Counted from the stretch's first letter, positions 15,919 to 24,583 are shown. The stretch: 40,260 bases of DNA from Ruminococcus sp. (GCA_017461395.1 JAFTYF010000038.1:1-40260), one strand, 5' to 3'. Numbers and translations are program-made. The notes: generated by a model not told the origin, from the sequence alone.

Positions 15919-16619
15919 TACTGCATATCATTCCACTTGTAGCCATAGCCCCATATGGTTATGATGTACTGTGGATTTGAGGGCTCTTCTTCAATTTTCA
16001 TGCGGATTCTTCTGATGTTTACATCAACGATCTTGTCGTCGCCGTAATAGCTTTCGCCCCATATATGGTTGAGAATACTTGCACGGTCAAGAGCGGTATT
16101 CTTGTTGTTCATGAAGAATTCAAGGATCTGGTATTCCACCTGAGTAAGCTCGATAGGATTTCCGTTCTTGGTAACAGTACGGCTCTTGAGATTGAGCACA
16201 AAAGGACCTGATTCGATAAGCGACTGCTTTTCGTTCTTGATGAAGCTCATGCAGACACGGCGGTAGATCGCGTCAACACGGGCAGTAAGCTCGGACGGCG
16301 AAAACGGCTTTGTGATGTAGTCATCCGCACCGATCATAAGTCCGCTGACCTTGTCCATTTCCTGAGTTCTTGCGGTAAGCATGATGATACCGACAGTAGA
16401 GCTTTTTTCACGAATCTTCTTGCAGACTGTAAAGCCGTCGATACCTGGCATCATGATATCAAGAAGAACTATATCGAAATTGCCGTGCTCCTGTTCAAAA
16501 GTTCTGAGAGCAGCCTCGCCGCAGTCAACGTCAACGACGTCATATCCGGCACGTTTAAGGTTGATAACAACAAATTCACGGATGGTAGATTCATCCTCGC
16601 AGATCAGTATACGTTTCAT
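15918..16619 (-). CDS. OmpR/PhoB-family response regulator
   Basis: This 233-residue regulator has a receiver domain with acidic pocket residues (CEDE), phosphoacceptor Asp at about 54 (VLLDIMMPG) and Lys in ITKPFSPSEL, followed by a winged-helix effector domain (VDVNIRRIRMKIE, ending in IITIWGYGYKW). The start is the ATG at 16619, 7 bases after AAGGAGG (16633-16627); the ATG at 16625 is only one base from that RBS and is unlikely. It overlaps the kinase gene by one base and follows a lipoprotein gene, which may be part of the same sensory unit. Confidence 0.95.
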   Translation of the reverse strand: MKRILICEDESTIREFVVINLKRAGYDVVDVDCGEAALRTFEQEHGNFDIVLLDIMMPGIDGFTVCKKIREKSSTVGIIMLTARTQEMDKVSGLMIGADDYITKPFSPSELTARVDAIYRRVCMSFIKNEKQSLIESGPFVLNLKSRTVTKNGNPIELTQVEYQILEFFMNNKNTALDRASILNHIWGESYYGDDKIVDVNIRRIRMKIEEEPSNPQYIITIWGYGYKWNDMQ

Positions 16620-16641
16620 TTTCATGCCTCCTTCAAGGCTT

Positions 16642-17967
16642 TTATTTCATTTTGAAGCCGACAGCGATATCTCCGGCTGTAGGAGAGAGTCCGTCGTCAA
16701 CTGTTGTCTGGTTATAGGGAATATACGCAAGATAGGCTGAATCGCCTTTTGTACCCATAAGCATATAGCCGCTGGAAATCCTGTCCTCACGGGAGGCGGA
16801 ATCCTCTGCGCAGTAGATACGCAGAAGCTCACGTCCGGTTTTTCCGTCTGAGTATGCGCAGAAAACTATTTCGTCATTGACAGAGTCACGCTTCATGGTG
16901 ACTTTTTTATCCCACTTTTCGGGGAATACAAATATATAGCCGTCTCCTACGCTGTAGTAGGAGGAATACTTCTGTTCAAGGCGGTTATCACGGTTGATGA
17001 AATCCCATTGAGTTATGTTCATCTGCTCGCTGACAGGAAGTTCTTCATAGCCGGGAGAGATAGTCTGCACGGGAATTTCAAGTATGCCGTCGCCGTCGAT
17101 ATCGAAAGAACTGCAGCCTGTTGGCCGGACTGTAGCAAGTGAGTCCTTGGGATCGGCAAAAACCTTATTAAGACCGGTGCTGTCCATGTAAACGATATCT
17201 GTCTGGATAGTGCCGGCACCTGAAACAGCGTCGATATACAGACCTTTTCTGCCTCCGCCTATTTCGCCGTAGCTGAGACTGTCGAATTCTGTAAAGCTTC
17301 CGCTGAGTTCACGGCTGTAGAGGTGATATTTGCCCTCGCTGTCGAGCTTGTAGCTTTTTGCGACGGCAGGAGAGCCTGTGGCGGAACCGGCAAGAAGAAG
17401 GAACTCTGTTTCGCCGTCGCCGTCAAGATCGGTCACGTCAATGAACGAGCAAGCCTCAGAGAAGTTTTTTTCGATAGTTCCGTTCTGCGAATCATAGCTG
17501 TAGATAGCCACATTCTTTTCTGAACGGTTGATAAGGCTGCTGCCTATGATAAGATTGATGCGGTCGTTGCTGCCGAGCTTTGAGATCAGCACCTTTTCGA
17601 TTTCTGCGCCCTCTGCCGGAGTATCGCAGACCGAACGCCATTTTCCACCGCTCTGGTCGAGAATGTTGATTCTCAAGGTATTTTCCGGAGCGGCAAGGCT
17701 GGTTTTTTCATAAAATACAATAGCCTCATTTCCGCCGTCGCCGTCGATATCCTCAACGATAAAAGCGGAGAGATATTTTCCCGATTTCGGGTATTTAAGG
17801 CTTATGGCTGTTCCTGCAGCGTCAGTAAGAGCCTTATAGATCTGTTCATGGTCAACGCTCAGCGTCGGCGGAGTCATAAGGTTATCAATGCTTGAACCGA
17901 AGGTACAGCCTGTAAGCAGTGCCGTCATAAGGGCGGCAGCAAGAAGTAATTTTCTTTTCAAATTCAT
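16642..17967 (-). CDS. Secreted lipoprotein with FG-GAP/VCBS-like DxDGDG repeats
   Basis: This 441-residue predicted lipoprotein has signal peptide and lipobox LLTGC with Cys at about residue 21. The mature part contains repeated DIDGDG/DLDGDGETE/DIDGDGILEI motifs, typical of calcium-binding FG-GAP/VCBS-type beta-propeller repeats, each preceded by a hydrophobic strand. Such propellers bind ligands or proteins outside the cell. It lies 22 bases upstream of the two-component genes on the same strand, so it may modulate the kinase sensor, which is inferred from position. The RBS before the ATG is poor. A hairpin at 17983-18007 separates it from citrate synthase. No enzyme domain is visible. Confidence 0.8.
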   Translation of the reverse strand: MNLKRKLLLAAALMTALLTGCTFGSSIDNLMTPPTLSVDHEQIYKALTDAAGTAISLKYPKSGKYLSAFIVEDIDGDGGNEAIVFYEKTSLAAPENTLRINILDQSGGKWRSVCDTPAEGAEIEKVLISKLGSNDRINLIIGSSLINRSEKNVAIYSYDSQNGTIEKNFSEACSFIDVTDLDGDGETEFLLLAGSATGSPAVAKSYKLDSEGKYHLYSRELSGSFTEFDSLSYGEIGGGRKGLYIDAVSGAGTIQTDIVYMDSTGLNKVFADPKDSLATVRPTGCSSFDIDGDGILEIPVQTISPGYEELPVSEQMNITQWDFINRDNRLEQKYSSYYSVGDGYIFVFPEKWDKKVTMKRDSVNDEIVFCAYSDGKTGRELLRIYCAEDSASREDRISSGYMLMGTKGDSAYLAYIPYNQTTVDDGLSPTAGDIAVGFKMK

Positions 17968-17982
17968 TTTTTTCGTAATTTC

Positions 17983-18007
17983 AGCCGGAATATGTTGAAT
18001 TCCGGCT
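17983..18007 (-). terminator. Hairpin between citrate synthase and the lipoprotein gene
   Basis: AGCCGGAAT (minus strand) pairs with ATTCCGGCT, a 9-bp stem over bases 17983-17991 and 17999-18007 with a 7-base loop. It lies 15 bases after the citrate synthase stop. There is no T run, so it may only partly stop transcription, letting the downstream operon be read through from the citrate synthase promoter. Confidence 0.45.
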
Positions 18008-18021
18008 TGCTGGAGTTTTGA

Positions 18022-19377
18022 TCATCTCTCATCTATCGGAACATATTCATGTTCCTTGGCGATAGCCTTATATGCCGGACGGATTATCCTGTTGCCGGTA
18101 AGGACTTCTTCCATACGATGTGCTGCCCATCCTGCCATTCTTGCAACGGCAAAGAGGGGAGTAAAGAGGTTTTCGGGGATACCGAGCATTCTGTAGACAA
18201 GTCCGGAGTACATATCGACGTTTGCGCACATAGCCTTTGCGCTTCCCTTAACGGATTTGAATACCTCAGGAGTAAGTCTTTCAACTGTTTCAAGGAGACG
18301 GAATTCTGCTTCAATCTCCTTACCCTTAGCAAGCTCAAATGCCTTTCTCTTGAGGATTATAGCTCTCGGGTCGGATATTGTATATACAGCGTGGCCCATA
18401 CCGTAGATAAGACCCGATCTGTCATTTGTTTCCTTGAGGATGGTACGGCGCATATAGTCGGCAACTTCGCCTTCATCTTCCCAGTTTTTGATATTTGCCT
18501 TGAAGTTATCGAGCATATTGATAACCTGAAGGTTAGCACCGCCGTGACGAGGTCCTTTGAGTGAACAGATAGCAGAAGAATATGCAGAATAAGGATCTGT
18601 TCCGGAGGATGTGAGCACACGGCAGGTAAAGGTGGAGTTATTTCCGCCGCCGTGTTCAGCCTGAAGCATGAGCAGACAGTCGAGCATCTGAGCTTCTTCA
18701 AGAGTGTACTGTCTGTCAGTTCTCAGGAGAGAGAGTATGCACTGAGCTGTATTTTCCTCGTAATTAATGGGGTGCATGATCATGCTCTGGTTATCGAAAA
18801 CCCTTCTCTTTACCTGATAAGCATTTGCCATGATAACGGGCAGCTTTGCAATAAGGCTGATAGCCGTTCTCATTTCGTTTTCAAGCCCCTTGCTTTCGCA
18901 GTCGTCGTCATAGGAATAAAGGGCAAGAACTGAACGTGCCAGTTTATTCATGATATTCTGTGAGGGTGCTTTAAGGATCATATCCTCTACAAAGCCGTTG
19001 GGAAGATCTCTTTTAAGCGCAATATATGTATTGAAATGCTGAAGTTCCTTTTTGCTGGGCAGACGGCCGAAAAGCAGAAGGAATACAGTTTCTTCAAAGC
19101 CGAAGCGGTTTTCTTTTTCAACGTTTCCAACGAGATCGTTTATATTATAGCCTCTGTAAATAAGCTGTCCGGGAATAGCTTCAACTTCGCCCTCGTTAAG
19201 GATATAGCCGTGAACATTGCATATATTTGTAATTCCGGCTACGACGCCGGTACTGTCACTGTTGCGGAGTCCCCTTTTAACGTGATATTTGTCGTAAAGC
19301 TTGGGGTCAATTAGTGAATTATTATAAAGCTCCTCGCATAAACCTGTAATATTGGCACCTGAAATAAAAGACGGCAT
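18022..19377 (-). CDS. gltA: Citrate synthase
   Basis: This 451-residue enzyme condenses acetyl-CoA and oxaloacetate to citrate. The conserved motifs are in order: HGGGNNSTF, GPRHGGAN, GMGHAVYTISDPRA (active-site His region) and ANVDMYSG carrying the catalytic Asp, then ARMAGWAAHRMEE near the C-terminus. It has a longer N-terminal region than the short type II enzymes, common among Clostridia. The start is the ATG at 19377, 10 bases after GAGGAG; the in-frame TTG at 19395 lies at that RBS. A consensus promoter is at 19413-19441. In anaerobes it normally supplies 2-oxoglutarate for glutamate synthesis. Confidence 0.95.
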   Translation of the reverse strand: MPSFISGANITGLCEELYNNSLIDPKLYDKYHVKRGLRNSDSTGVVAGITNICNVHGYILNEGEVEAIPGQLIYRGYNINDLVGNVEKENRFGFEETVFLLLFGRLPSKKELQHFNTYIALKRDLPNGFVEDMILKAPSQNIMNKLARSVLALYSYDDDCESKGLENEMRTAISLIAKLPVIMANAYQVKRRVFDNQSMIMHPINYEENTAQCILSLLRTDRQYTLEEAQMLDCLLMLQAEHGGGNNSTFTCRVLTSSGTDPYSAYSSAICSLKGPRHGGANLQVINMLDNFKANIKNWEDEGEVADYMRRTILKETNDRSGLIYGMGHAVYTISDPRAIILKRKAFELAKGKEIEAEFRLLETVERLTPEVFKSVKGSAKAMCANVDMYSGLVYRMLGIPENLFTPLFAVARMAGWAAHRMEEVLTGNRIIRPAYKAIAKEHEYVPIDER

Positions 19378-19412
19378 TACAATCACACTCCTCAAAAATA
19401 TTCGTACTTAAA

Positions 19413-19441
19413 ATTATACACTATTTTTAAAAATCTGTCAA
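19413..19441 (-). promoter_or_regulatory. Consensus sigma-A promoter of citrate synthase
   Basis: On the minus strand TTGACA (19441-19436), a 17-base spacer, then TATAAT (19418-19413), both perfect. It sits about 35 bases before the ATG. The spoIID gene diverges from this same 95-base intergenic region, whose plus-strand promoter was not recognised. Confidence 0.9.
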
Positions 19442-19471
19442 CACATATATTATATAAGAAAGGATTTTATT

Positions 19472-20533
19472 ATGAAGAAATACATAACACAGCTGCTTGC
19501 GCTTTCACTGTCGGTAATGGTGATTCCGGCAATACCTGTATACATATCCGGACGTGCCGGAAACAGCTCGAAAAAGAACGAAAATCCGGAAATCAGTACT
19601 GTTCAGGAAAAGTCAGAAGCAGCGGAAAAGCAAGATGTATCTGAAGCGGCTCCGAAAGAAGTTTCAGCTGCAGATCCGGCTGAACCTTATAAGGTTCTTG
19701 ACATGGCGTCTGGAGAGGTGATAGAAGTACCGGTGCGTGATTATGTTATTGGTGCAGTCTGTGCGGAAATGCCTGCTTCTTTCCATGAGGAAGCTCTCAA
19801 AGCTCAGGCGGTAGCAGCTCATACATATGCTGAGCGTCAGCGGATAAGGGAAAGAAAAAATCCTACCGCAGAGCTTATGGGCGCTGATTTTTCCAACGAT
19901 ACGTCAAAATATCAGGGATATTTCACGCAGGCTCAGGCAAAGCAGTTCTTTGGGGAAAGTTTCGATGAAAGCTATAGGAAGATTTCTGCCGCCGCTGACG
20001 AGGTTCTGCCGTATATCCTGACATACGAGGACGAGCCTATAGTTGCCGCATTTCACTCAATGTCCACGGGAAAGACCGAAAGTGCAGAAAATGCATGGGG
20101 AGCAGCTGCTCCGTATCTTGTTCCGGTGGACAGCAGCTATGATACAAAGGCTCCCGGATATATGGAGGAAATACGTCTTACAAAGGAAGTTTTGCGTCAG
20201 AAGCTTGAAACGGCTTTTCCGGAAATTGTTCTCGGAGATGATATTTCGTCATGGATAGCACCTCAGGAAAGCTCCGGCTCCGGAACTGTCCTCAGAGCAG
20301 CAGCGGGTGACAGAAGCGTTTCCGGAAACGAACTCCGTCAGGCACTTTCACTGCGTTCAGCCTGCTTTGATGTGCGCTTCGAGGGTGAGGAGGCTGTCTT
20401 CACCACGAGAGGATACGGCCACGGCGTTGGAATGAGCCAGTACGGTGCTGATTCTATGGCGCAGAACGGCAGTACATGGCGGGAGATACTCTCACATTAC
20501 TATTCGGGAGCAGAAGCTGTCATACCGGAGTGA
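19472..20533 (+). CDS. spoIID: SpoIID/LytB-domain protein (stage II sporulation protein D-like)
   Basis: This 353-residue protein has an N-terminal membrane anchor (about 5-27), a Lys/Glu/Ala-rich linker and a SpoIID lytic domain from about 73 to the end. Family motifs are YVIGAVCAEMPASFHEEALKAQAV (split here as two adjoining motifs; the Glu in CAEMP is the proposed catalytic residue), FHSMSTGKTESAENAWG, and GYGHGVGMSQYGADSMA near the C-terminus. SpoIID cleaves denuded glycan strands during engulfment in sporulation. Homologues also occur in non-sporulating relatives as cell-wall enzymes. An RBS (AGAAAGGA) lies 8 bases before the ATG. The gene is monocistronic. Confidence 0.92.
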   Translation: MKKYITQLLALSLSVMVIPAIPVYISGRAGNSSKKNENPEISTVQEKSEAAEKQDVSEAAPKEVSAADPAEPYKVLDMASGEVIEVPVRDYVIGAVCAEMPASFHEEALKAQAVAAHTYAERQRIRERKNPTAELMGADFSNDTSKYQGYFTQAQAKQFFGESFDESYRKISAAADEVLPYILTYEDEPIVAAFHSMSTGKTESAENAWGAAAPYLVPVDSSYDTKAPGYMEEIRLTKEVLRQKLETAFPEIVLGDDISSWIAPQESSGSGTVLRAAAGDRSVSGNELRQALSLRSACFDVRFEGEEAVFTTRGYGHGVGMSQYGADSMAQNGSTWREILSHYYSGAEAVIPE

Positions 20534-20559
20534 TACCGGCTTTAAAATAGCGTTAAGTA

Positions 20560-20588
20560 TTGACACAACAGGGTTTTTATGGTATGAT
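20560..20588 (+). promoter_or_regulatory. Sigma-A promoter of the NatAB/Spo0A-like operon
   Basis: TTGACA (20560-20565), a 17-base spacer, then TATGAT (20583-20588). One mismatch in the -10. Transcription would begin near 20595, about 60 bases before the ATP-binding protein gene. Confidence 0.85.
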
Positions 20589-20654
20589 TATTCATGTTGC
20601 ATTACACTGCTAATGCGGCAAATTCCATAAAATAAATTGGGGGTTAATAAGAAC

Positions 20655-21395
20655 ATGGAAAAAGTTCTCGAAGTCAAAGAACTTACAAAACAGTACACAA
20701 AAGTTCTTGCTGCCGACAAGGTTTCGTTTGATATAGGAAAGGGCGAGGTTTTCGCTCTTATCGGACCTAACGGAGCAGGAAAAACAACAACAATACGAAT
20801 GATATCAACGCTTCTCACACCCACATCCGGCGATGCTTTCGTTATGGGACACAGTATTCTCAGCGAGCCGGAAAAGGTAAGAGAATGTATCACATATCTT
20901 CCTGATGAAGCCGGCGCATACAAGAACATGAAGGGCATTAAGTATCTTCAGTTTATGGCAGGACTTTTCTGCTCAGATCTTGATGAGATCGCAAAATGCA
21001 TCGAGCGTGCAAAGGAAATCTGCAAGCTTGGTGATCGTCTCAACGACAAGATAGGCAGCTACAGCCGTGGAATGATAAGAAAGCTTCTTCTTGCCCGTGC
21101 CGTTATGACAAAGCCGGATCTTGCTATTCTCGATGAGCCTACCAGCGGTCTTGACGTTATCAACGCTATTGAGATAAGAAAAACTATCAAGCGTCTTGCG
21201 CATGAGGAAGGAATGTCCTTCCTGCTGTCTTCTCACAATATGCTCGAAATCGAATTCGTTTCCGACCGTGTGGGAATCATTACAAAGGGACATCTTATGG
21301 TTACAGGCTCGGCTGACGAGCTTAAGCAGCGCTATAATGCCGCAAACCTTGAAGAAGTTTTTGAAAGGGTGGTGAAGCAGAATGAAATTCATTAA
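20655..21395 (+). CDS. ABC transporter ATP-binding protein (NatA-like)
   Basis: This 246-residue ATPase pairs with the overlapping permease. Walker A is GPNGAGKTT near 40, the signature motif reads SYSRGMIRKLLLARA, Walker B is LAILDEPTSGLD, and the switch His is in LLSSHNML. The signature is S-R-G-M rather than the classical LSGGQ, as is common in ABC-2 drug/sodium exporters. The start is the ATG at 20655; the in-frame TTG at 20637 lies against the GGGGG ribosome-binding region. Its last 14 bases overlap the permease gene. The substrate is not evident; NatAB in Bacillus exports sodium. Confidence 0.93.
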   Translation: MEKVLEVKELTKQYTKVLAADKVSFDIGKGEVFALIGPNGAGKTTTIRMISTLLTPTSGDAFVMGHSILSEPEKVRECITYLPDEAGAYKNMKGIKYLQFMAGLFCSDLDEIAKCIERAKEICKLGDRLNDKIGSYSRGMIRKLLLARAVMTKPDLAILDEPTSGLDVINAIEIRKTIKRLAHEEGMSFLLSSHNMLEIEFVSDRVGIITKGHLMVTGSADELKQRYNAANLEEVFERVVKQNEIH

Positions 21396-22755
21396 CCTTC
21401 TTAAAAAGGAACTCTCTGAGCTTGTGAATTTTCAGATGCTTATCGGTCTTGTAGCTACAGTGGCTATATTTATGATTCTCGGCGGAGTTATGAAAACTAC
21501 TATCGACGAAGCTGTTGACGAAAGCGAAAATATCACCATAAACATCTGTGACAGGGATAATACGGATTTTACGGAGAGTATCATCGAAACGATTGATGCA
21601 GTGAATGACGATCCCGATTCAAACGTTACGGCAAAAATCAATATCATTGAGTGCGAGGGCGAGGATTATTCCGCTATACTTGAAGACAATGATATTTCAG
21701 GACTTGTGATAATTCCGGAAGGCTTTACCGCTTCCTATGAAAAAATGGAACAGCCTGAGCTTATCAGCGTTTCAAGAATGACTTCTGCGGCTACTATGTC
21801 CAATATGGATATGGGCAACGAAGCAGCAATTGATCTCATAGAAGCCTGCATTTCCAGCACTATTGCCGAAGATACCGGAATGAATGCAGACCAGTACAAG
21901 CTCATGGAAAGACCGGTTATTCTTACAGAGAATACCGTTGTTGATGACAAGGAAGCCCGTATTTCTCCGGCAAACATTATGAGCAAGATAATGATGCAGA
22001 ATATGCTTCTTCCTATTATCGTATTCGTGCTTATCATGATGACATCCCAGATGCTTATGACATCTATTTCAAACGAGAAAATCGACAAGACTCTTGAAAC
22101 ACTTCTTTCTGCACCTGTTTCAAGACTTTCAGTAATCAGTGCAAAAATGCTTGCCGCTGCTGTTGTTGCTCTTATTAATGCGGCTGTATATATGCTTGCA
22201 TTTTCTGTTTTCGTTTCCGGCGCAACGGACGAAGTTACTGAAACGGTATCAATGGCTGCCGGATCAAGCCTTACAGTAGATCAGGCTCTTGAACAGCTCG
22301 GTCTTAACCTTGCTTTCAGCGATTATCTTCTTATCGGTCTCCAGCTTTTCTGCACTATCATGATCTGTCTCTCTGTTTCGATTATCCTCGGTGCTCTTAT
22401 CGACGATGCAAAGAACGTTCAGAATATGCTTATGCCTATCATGATGTGCGCAATGGTTCCGTATATGATCTCTATTCTTGCGGATATCAATTCACTTCCT
22501 ATGGTATTGAGAGTCCTTGTTTATGCTATTCCGTTCACACATACATTTACAGCTGTTCCGAATCTTATGTTCGGCAATAATATGCTGTTCATCGGCGGAC
22601 TTATCTATCAGATAATCGTATTTATCGTATGTATCTTCTTCTCCCTCAGACTGTTCATGTCAGATAAGCTGCTGACTGTTTCGCTCAATATGGGACAGAA
22701 GTCAAAATACAAGAAAAAGAACAAGAAAAATTCTGCTCAGGATGATGAAGAATAA
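21382..22755 (+). CDS. ABC-2-type transporter permease (NatB-like)
   Basis: This 457-residue membrane protein has the ABC-2 layout: one N-terminal helix at about 18-38, a large external domain at about 40-205 and five helices in the C-terminal half. The family-typical EKIDKTLETLLSAPVSRLSVISAKML segment (spans two adjoining motifs) lies between the second and third helices. It overlaps the ATPase gene by 14 bases. The C-terminus is Lys-rich and cytoplasmic (KKNKKNSAQDDEE). It would form an exporter with the preceding ATPase; the substrate is unknown. Confidence 0.92.
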   Translation: MKFINLLKKELSELVNFQMLIGLVATVAIFMILGGVMKTTIDEAVDESENITINICDRDNTDFTESIIETIDAVNDDPDSNVTAKINIIECEGEDYSAILEDNDISGLVIIPEGFTASYEKMEQPELISVSRMTSAATMSNMDMGNEAAIDLIEACISSTIAEDTGMNADQYKLMERPVILTENTVVDDKEARISPANIMSKIMMQNMLLPIIVFVLIMMTSQMLMTSISNEKIDKTLETLLSAPVSRLSVISAKMLAAAVVALINAAVYMLAFSVFVSGATDEVTETVSMAAGSSLTVDQALEQLGLNLAFSDYLLIGLQLFCTIMICLSVSIILGALIDDAKNVQNMLMPIMMCAMVPYMISILADINSLPMVLRVLVYAIPFTHTFTAVPNLMFGNNMLFIGGLIYQIIVFIVCIFFSLRLFMSDKLLTVSLNMGQKSKYKKKNKKNSAQDDEE

Positions 22756-22789
22756 CCGGCAGATTTCCGGATAAAAAGGGTGTGCGTCT

Positions 22790-23509
22790 GTGAGAAAAAA
22801 ACTGCTGATATGCAATGAATCCGCCGGTGTGGGAATGATGATGAAGAATTTCTTCAATGCTACTGAGCATACCGTCTGGAACTGCTCTATGCATCCGAAT
22901 GATTTGAAAAAATTTCTGACAAAGCGAAAATATGATGTGGTTGTGTTTTTTGCCGGCAACAACAGGCACGATGTTGCTTATATCACGAGAAAGCTCAAGG
23001 CTGCGTATCCTGATACAGACGTGATAGTTGTAATGCTGTACCGCTGGGAACACTTTTCAGAGGATTACTACGACGAGGGCGCTTCTCTTTGTGTGTGGTT
23101 TCAGGAAATAACAATGAAGCTTCTTTCAAGCTTTATCAGACTGATGTTTTTTCAGCGTGAGCATCCTGATGTCAATGTTTATATATCTACGTTTCTTGCG
23201 GATCACGGTTTTACGGGCTTCCGGAAGGGGTTCTACTACCTCTGTACGGCACTCGATATGTGTATAAAAGAGCCGGAGCGTCTTAAGCGCATTGTACAGC
23301 AGGTCTACACAGAAACGGCTGTACGCTGCGGTGCATCCGATTACACCGCCATAGAAAGAGCACTGAGACATTATCTTGATACAATGCTTTCTTCTCCTGA
23401 TATTGATCCGCTGCTGAAAATAAGATTTCCCGAAAGACCGACGCTGAAGGCTTTTATTTCCGGTCTTTGCGATCTGTATATCGAGTCGGTTGGCTATACT
23501 GAGGTTTAA
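22790..23509 (+). CDS. Spo0A-like regulator with a non-phosphorylatable receiver domain
   Basis: This 239-residue protein looks like a two-domain Spo0A homologue. Residues 4-118 keep the receiver fold pattern (KLLICNES, KYDVVVFFAG, TDVIVVMLYR) but the phosphoacceptor Asp position is Phe54, the acidic pair reads Asn-Glu, and the Thr and Lys switch residues are absent. Residues 128-232 resemble the Spo0A C-terminal DNA-binding domain: FLADHGFTGFRKGFYYLCTAL, then YTAIERALRHYLDTM (recognition helix) and RPTLKAFISGL. It starts at GTG 22790 with AAAGGGTG upstream. It lies 34 bases after the exporter permease and 1 base before the exonuclease, so it is part of that operon. The remote similarity is judged by eye. 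Confidence 0.75.
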   Translation: MRKKLLICNESAGVGMMMKNFFNATEHTVWNCSMHPNDLKKFLTKRKYDVVVFFAGNNRHDVAYITRKLKAAYPDTDVIVVMLYRWEHFSEDYYDEGASLCVWFQEITMKLLSSFIRLMFFQREHPDVNVYISTFLADHGFTGFRKGFYYLCTALDMCIKEPERLKRIVQQVYTETAVRCGASDYTAIERALRHYLDTMLSSPDIDPLLKIRFPERPTLKAFISGLCDLYIESVGYTEV

Positions 23510-23510
23510 T

Positions 23511-24449
23511 ATGACAGATAAAAAGAAATATATCGGTTTTGCCGATTTTGAATTCACCTGCGGAAGTCCTATGTACCGCTTCCGCAGTGAAATGCTGTCT
23601 GTGGGCGTGGTTATCTGCGACAGCAGCTACAATATCATGGAAAAATTCTATGCTACATCAAAGCCGAATCGTTTTCCTAAGCTTTCAAAGCAGTGCCGTG
23701 AGCTTACAAATCTCAGCCAGGAGGAGATATCGGCTTCTCCCGACAGCAATGATGTTCTGCTTGAAGTTTCAAAGCTTATGGACAAATACTGCGTCGGCGA
23801 ACTGTGGGTATGGGGAAACTTCGATAAGCCAGGACTTCAGAGCGATATAAAACAGCACTGTAATTTCGGAAAGAACGTTGACGGAATATGCAGGATATGC
23901 GGTGCAGTCCGTGATATACAGGACGAAATGGTGAAACGTATGAAGCTTCCGCAGGCTATCAATATTAAAGAACTTGCATCGTCTTTTGGATATGTTCCCG
24001 ACAGCGGAAGCTTTCACAACGCTTTCAACGATGCAATGGCGCTGTATACCATACATAAAGCTGTTTTTACCACTGATTTCCGGAATCGACCGGAATTTGC
24101 CGCACTCGTTGAGGAACGTCTTGAAAAAATGCGGCAGGTAAAAGCGGCTCAGGAACAAAAACGCCGTGAAATCGCCTTTTCAATTGAGCTATCTCCTGAG
24201 GAGCAGGAGTTCTTCGACAGTCTTGACGATACGGGGAAAAGCCGGTTTGTCTATCTTAGATTCAAGATAGTTCTTGCAATGGGAAAGTATCCGCAGGCAG
24301 AGGAGCTTGCTTACGCTGTTTTTGAAAATCCGCGGAAAATAAAGATTATTTCCAAAGAAAAGATAGGCAGCAAAAAATATGCTGCTCCAGTCGAAGTGAA
24401 ATACTTTGCAAAAAAGGATTTCAGAAAATTCCTTATGGATATGGTGTAA
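23511..24449 (+). CDS. DEDDh 3'-5' exonuclease (DnaQ/RNase T-like)
   Basis: This 312-residue protein has an N-terminal DnaQ-like exonuclease domain at about 6-185 with the full set of metal and catalytic residues: D12 and E14 (FADFEFT), D105 (WGNFDKPGL), H169 and D174 (FHNAFNDAMAL). The C-terminal 120 residues are charged and helical with no recognised domain. The order of motifs fits the ERI-1/exonuclease-III-like branch, which acts on RNA or DNA 3' ends; the substrate is not evident. The start is ATG 23511, 6 bases after TGAGG, with 1 base between it and the previous stop. It is the last gene of the exporter operon. Confidence 0.88.
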   Translation: MTDKKKYIGFADFEFTCGSPMYRFRSEMLSVGVVICDSSYNIMEKFYATSKPNRFPKLSKQCRELTNLSQEEISASPDSNDVLLEVSKLMDKYCVGELWVWGNFDKPGLQSDIKQHCNFGKNVDGICRICGAVRDIQDEMVKRMKLPQAINIKELASSFGYVPDSGSFHNAFNDAMALYTIHKAVFTTDFRNRPEFAALVEERLEKMRQVKAAQEQKRREIAFSIELSPEEQEFFDSLDDTGKSRFVYLRFKIVLAMGKYPQAEELAYAVFENPRKIKIISKEKIGSKKYAAPVEVKYFAKKDFRKFLMDMV

Positions 24450-24491
24450 TATATGCTTGTTTATGGATAAATGGGTACACACAGACAAGAA

Positions 24492-24532
24492 AAAAGCCCG
24501 ACAGGCGCACAATAGTACGTTGAGGGGCTTTT
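24492..24532 (+). terminator. Terminator-like hairpin after the exonuclease gene
   Basis: AAAAGCCC (24492-24499) pairs with GGGCTTTT (24525-24532), with a 25-base loop, 43 bases after the stop codon. It is a candidate end of the plus-strand operon, backed up by the stronger hairpin at 24553-24583. Confidence 0.55.
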
Positions 24533-24552
24533 GACAATTTAAGAAGAAATGT

Positions 24553-24583
24553 TTTTGCAGAGCCGAAAAACGGCTCTGCAAAA
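24553..24583. terminator. Bidirectional terminator between convergent operons
   Basis: A 13-bp stem (24553-24565 with 24571-24583, core GCAGAGCCG/CGGCTCTGC) and an AAAAA loop is followed by TTTTTAT on the plus strand and preceded by T/A tracts suitable for the minus strand. It ends the exonuclease operon and may also serve the LRR-dockerin gene. Confidence 0.85.

Noticed and set aside
18038..18055. Palindrome GGAACAT-N4-ATGTTCC, resembling an SOS/LexA box, upstream of the operon containing recA
   Set aside because: The GAAC and GTTC half-sites are 8 bases apart rather than the 4 of the Firmicutes consensus, and it lies inside the 3' coding end of citrate synthase, so it is more likely chance in coding sequence.
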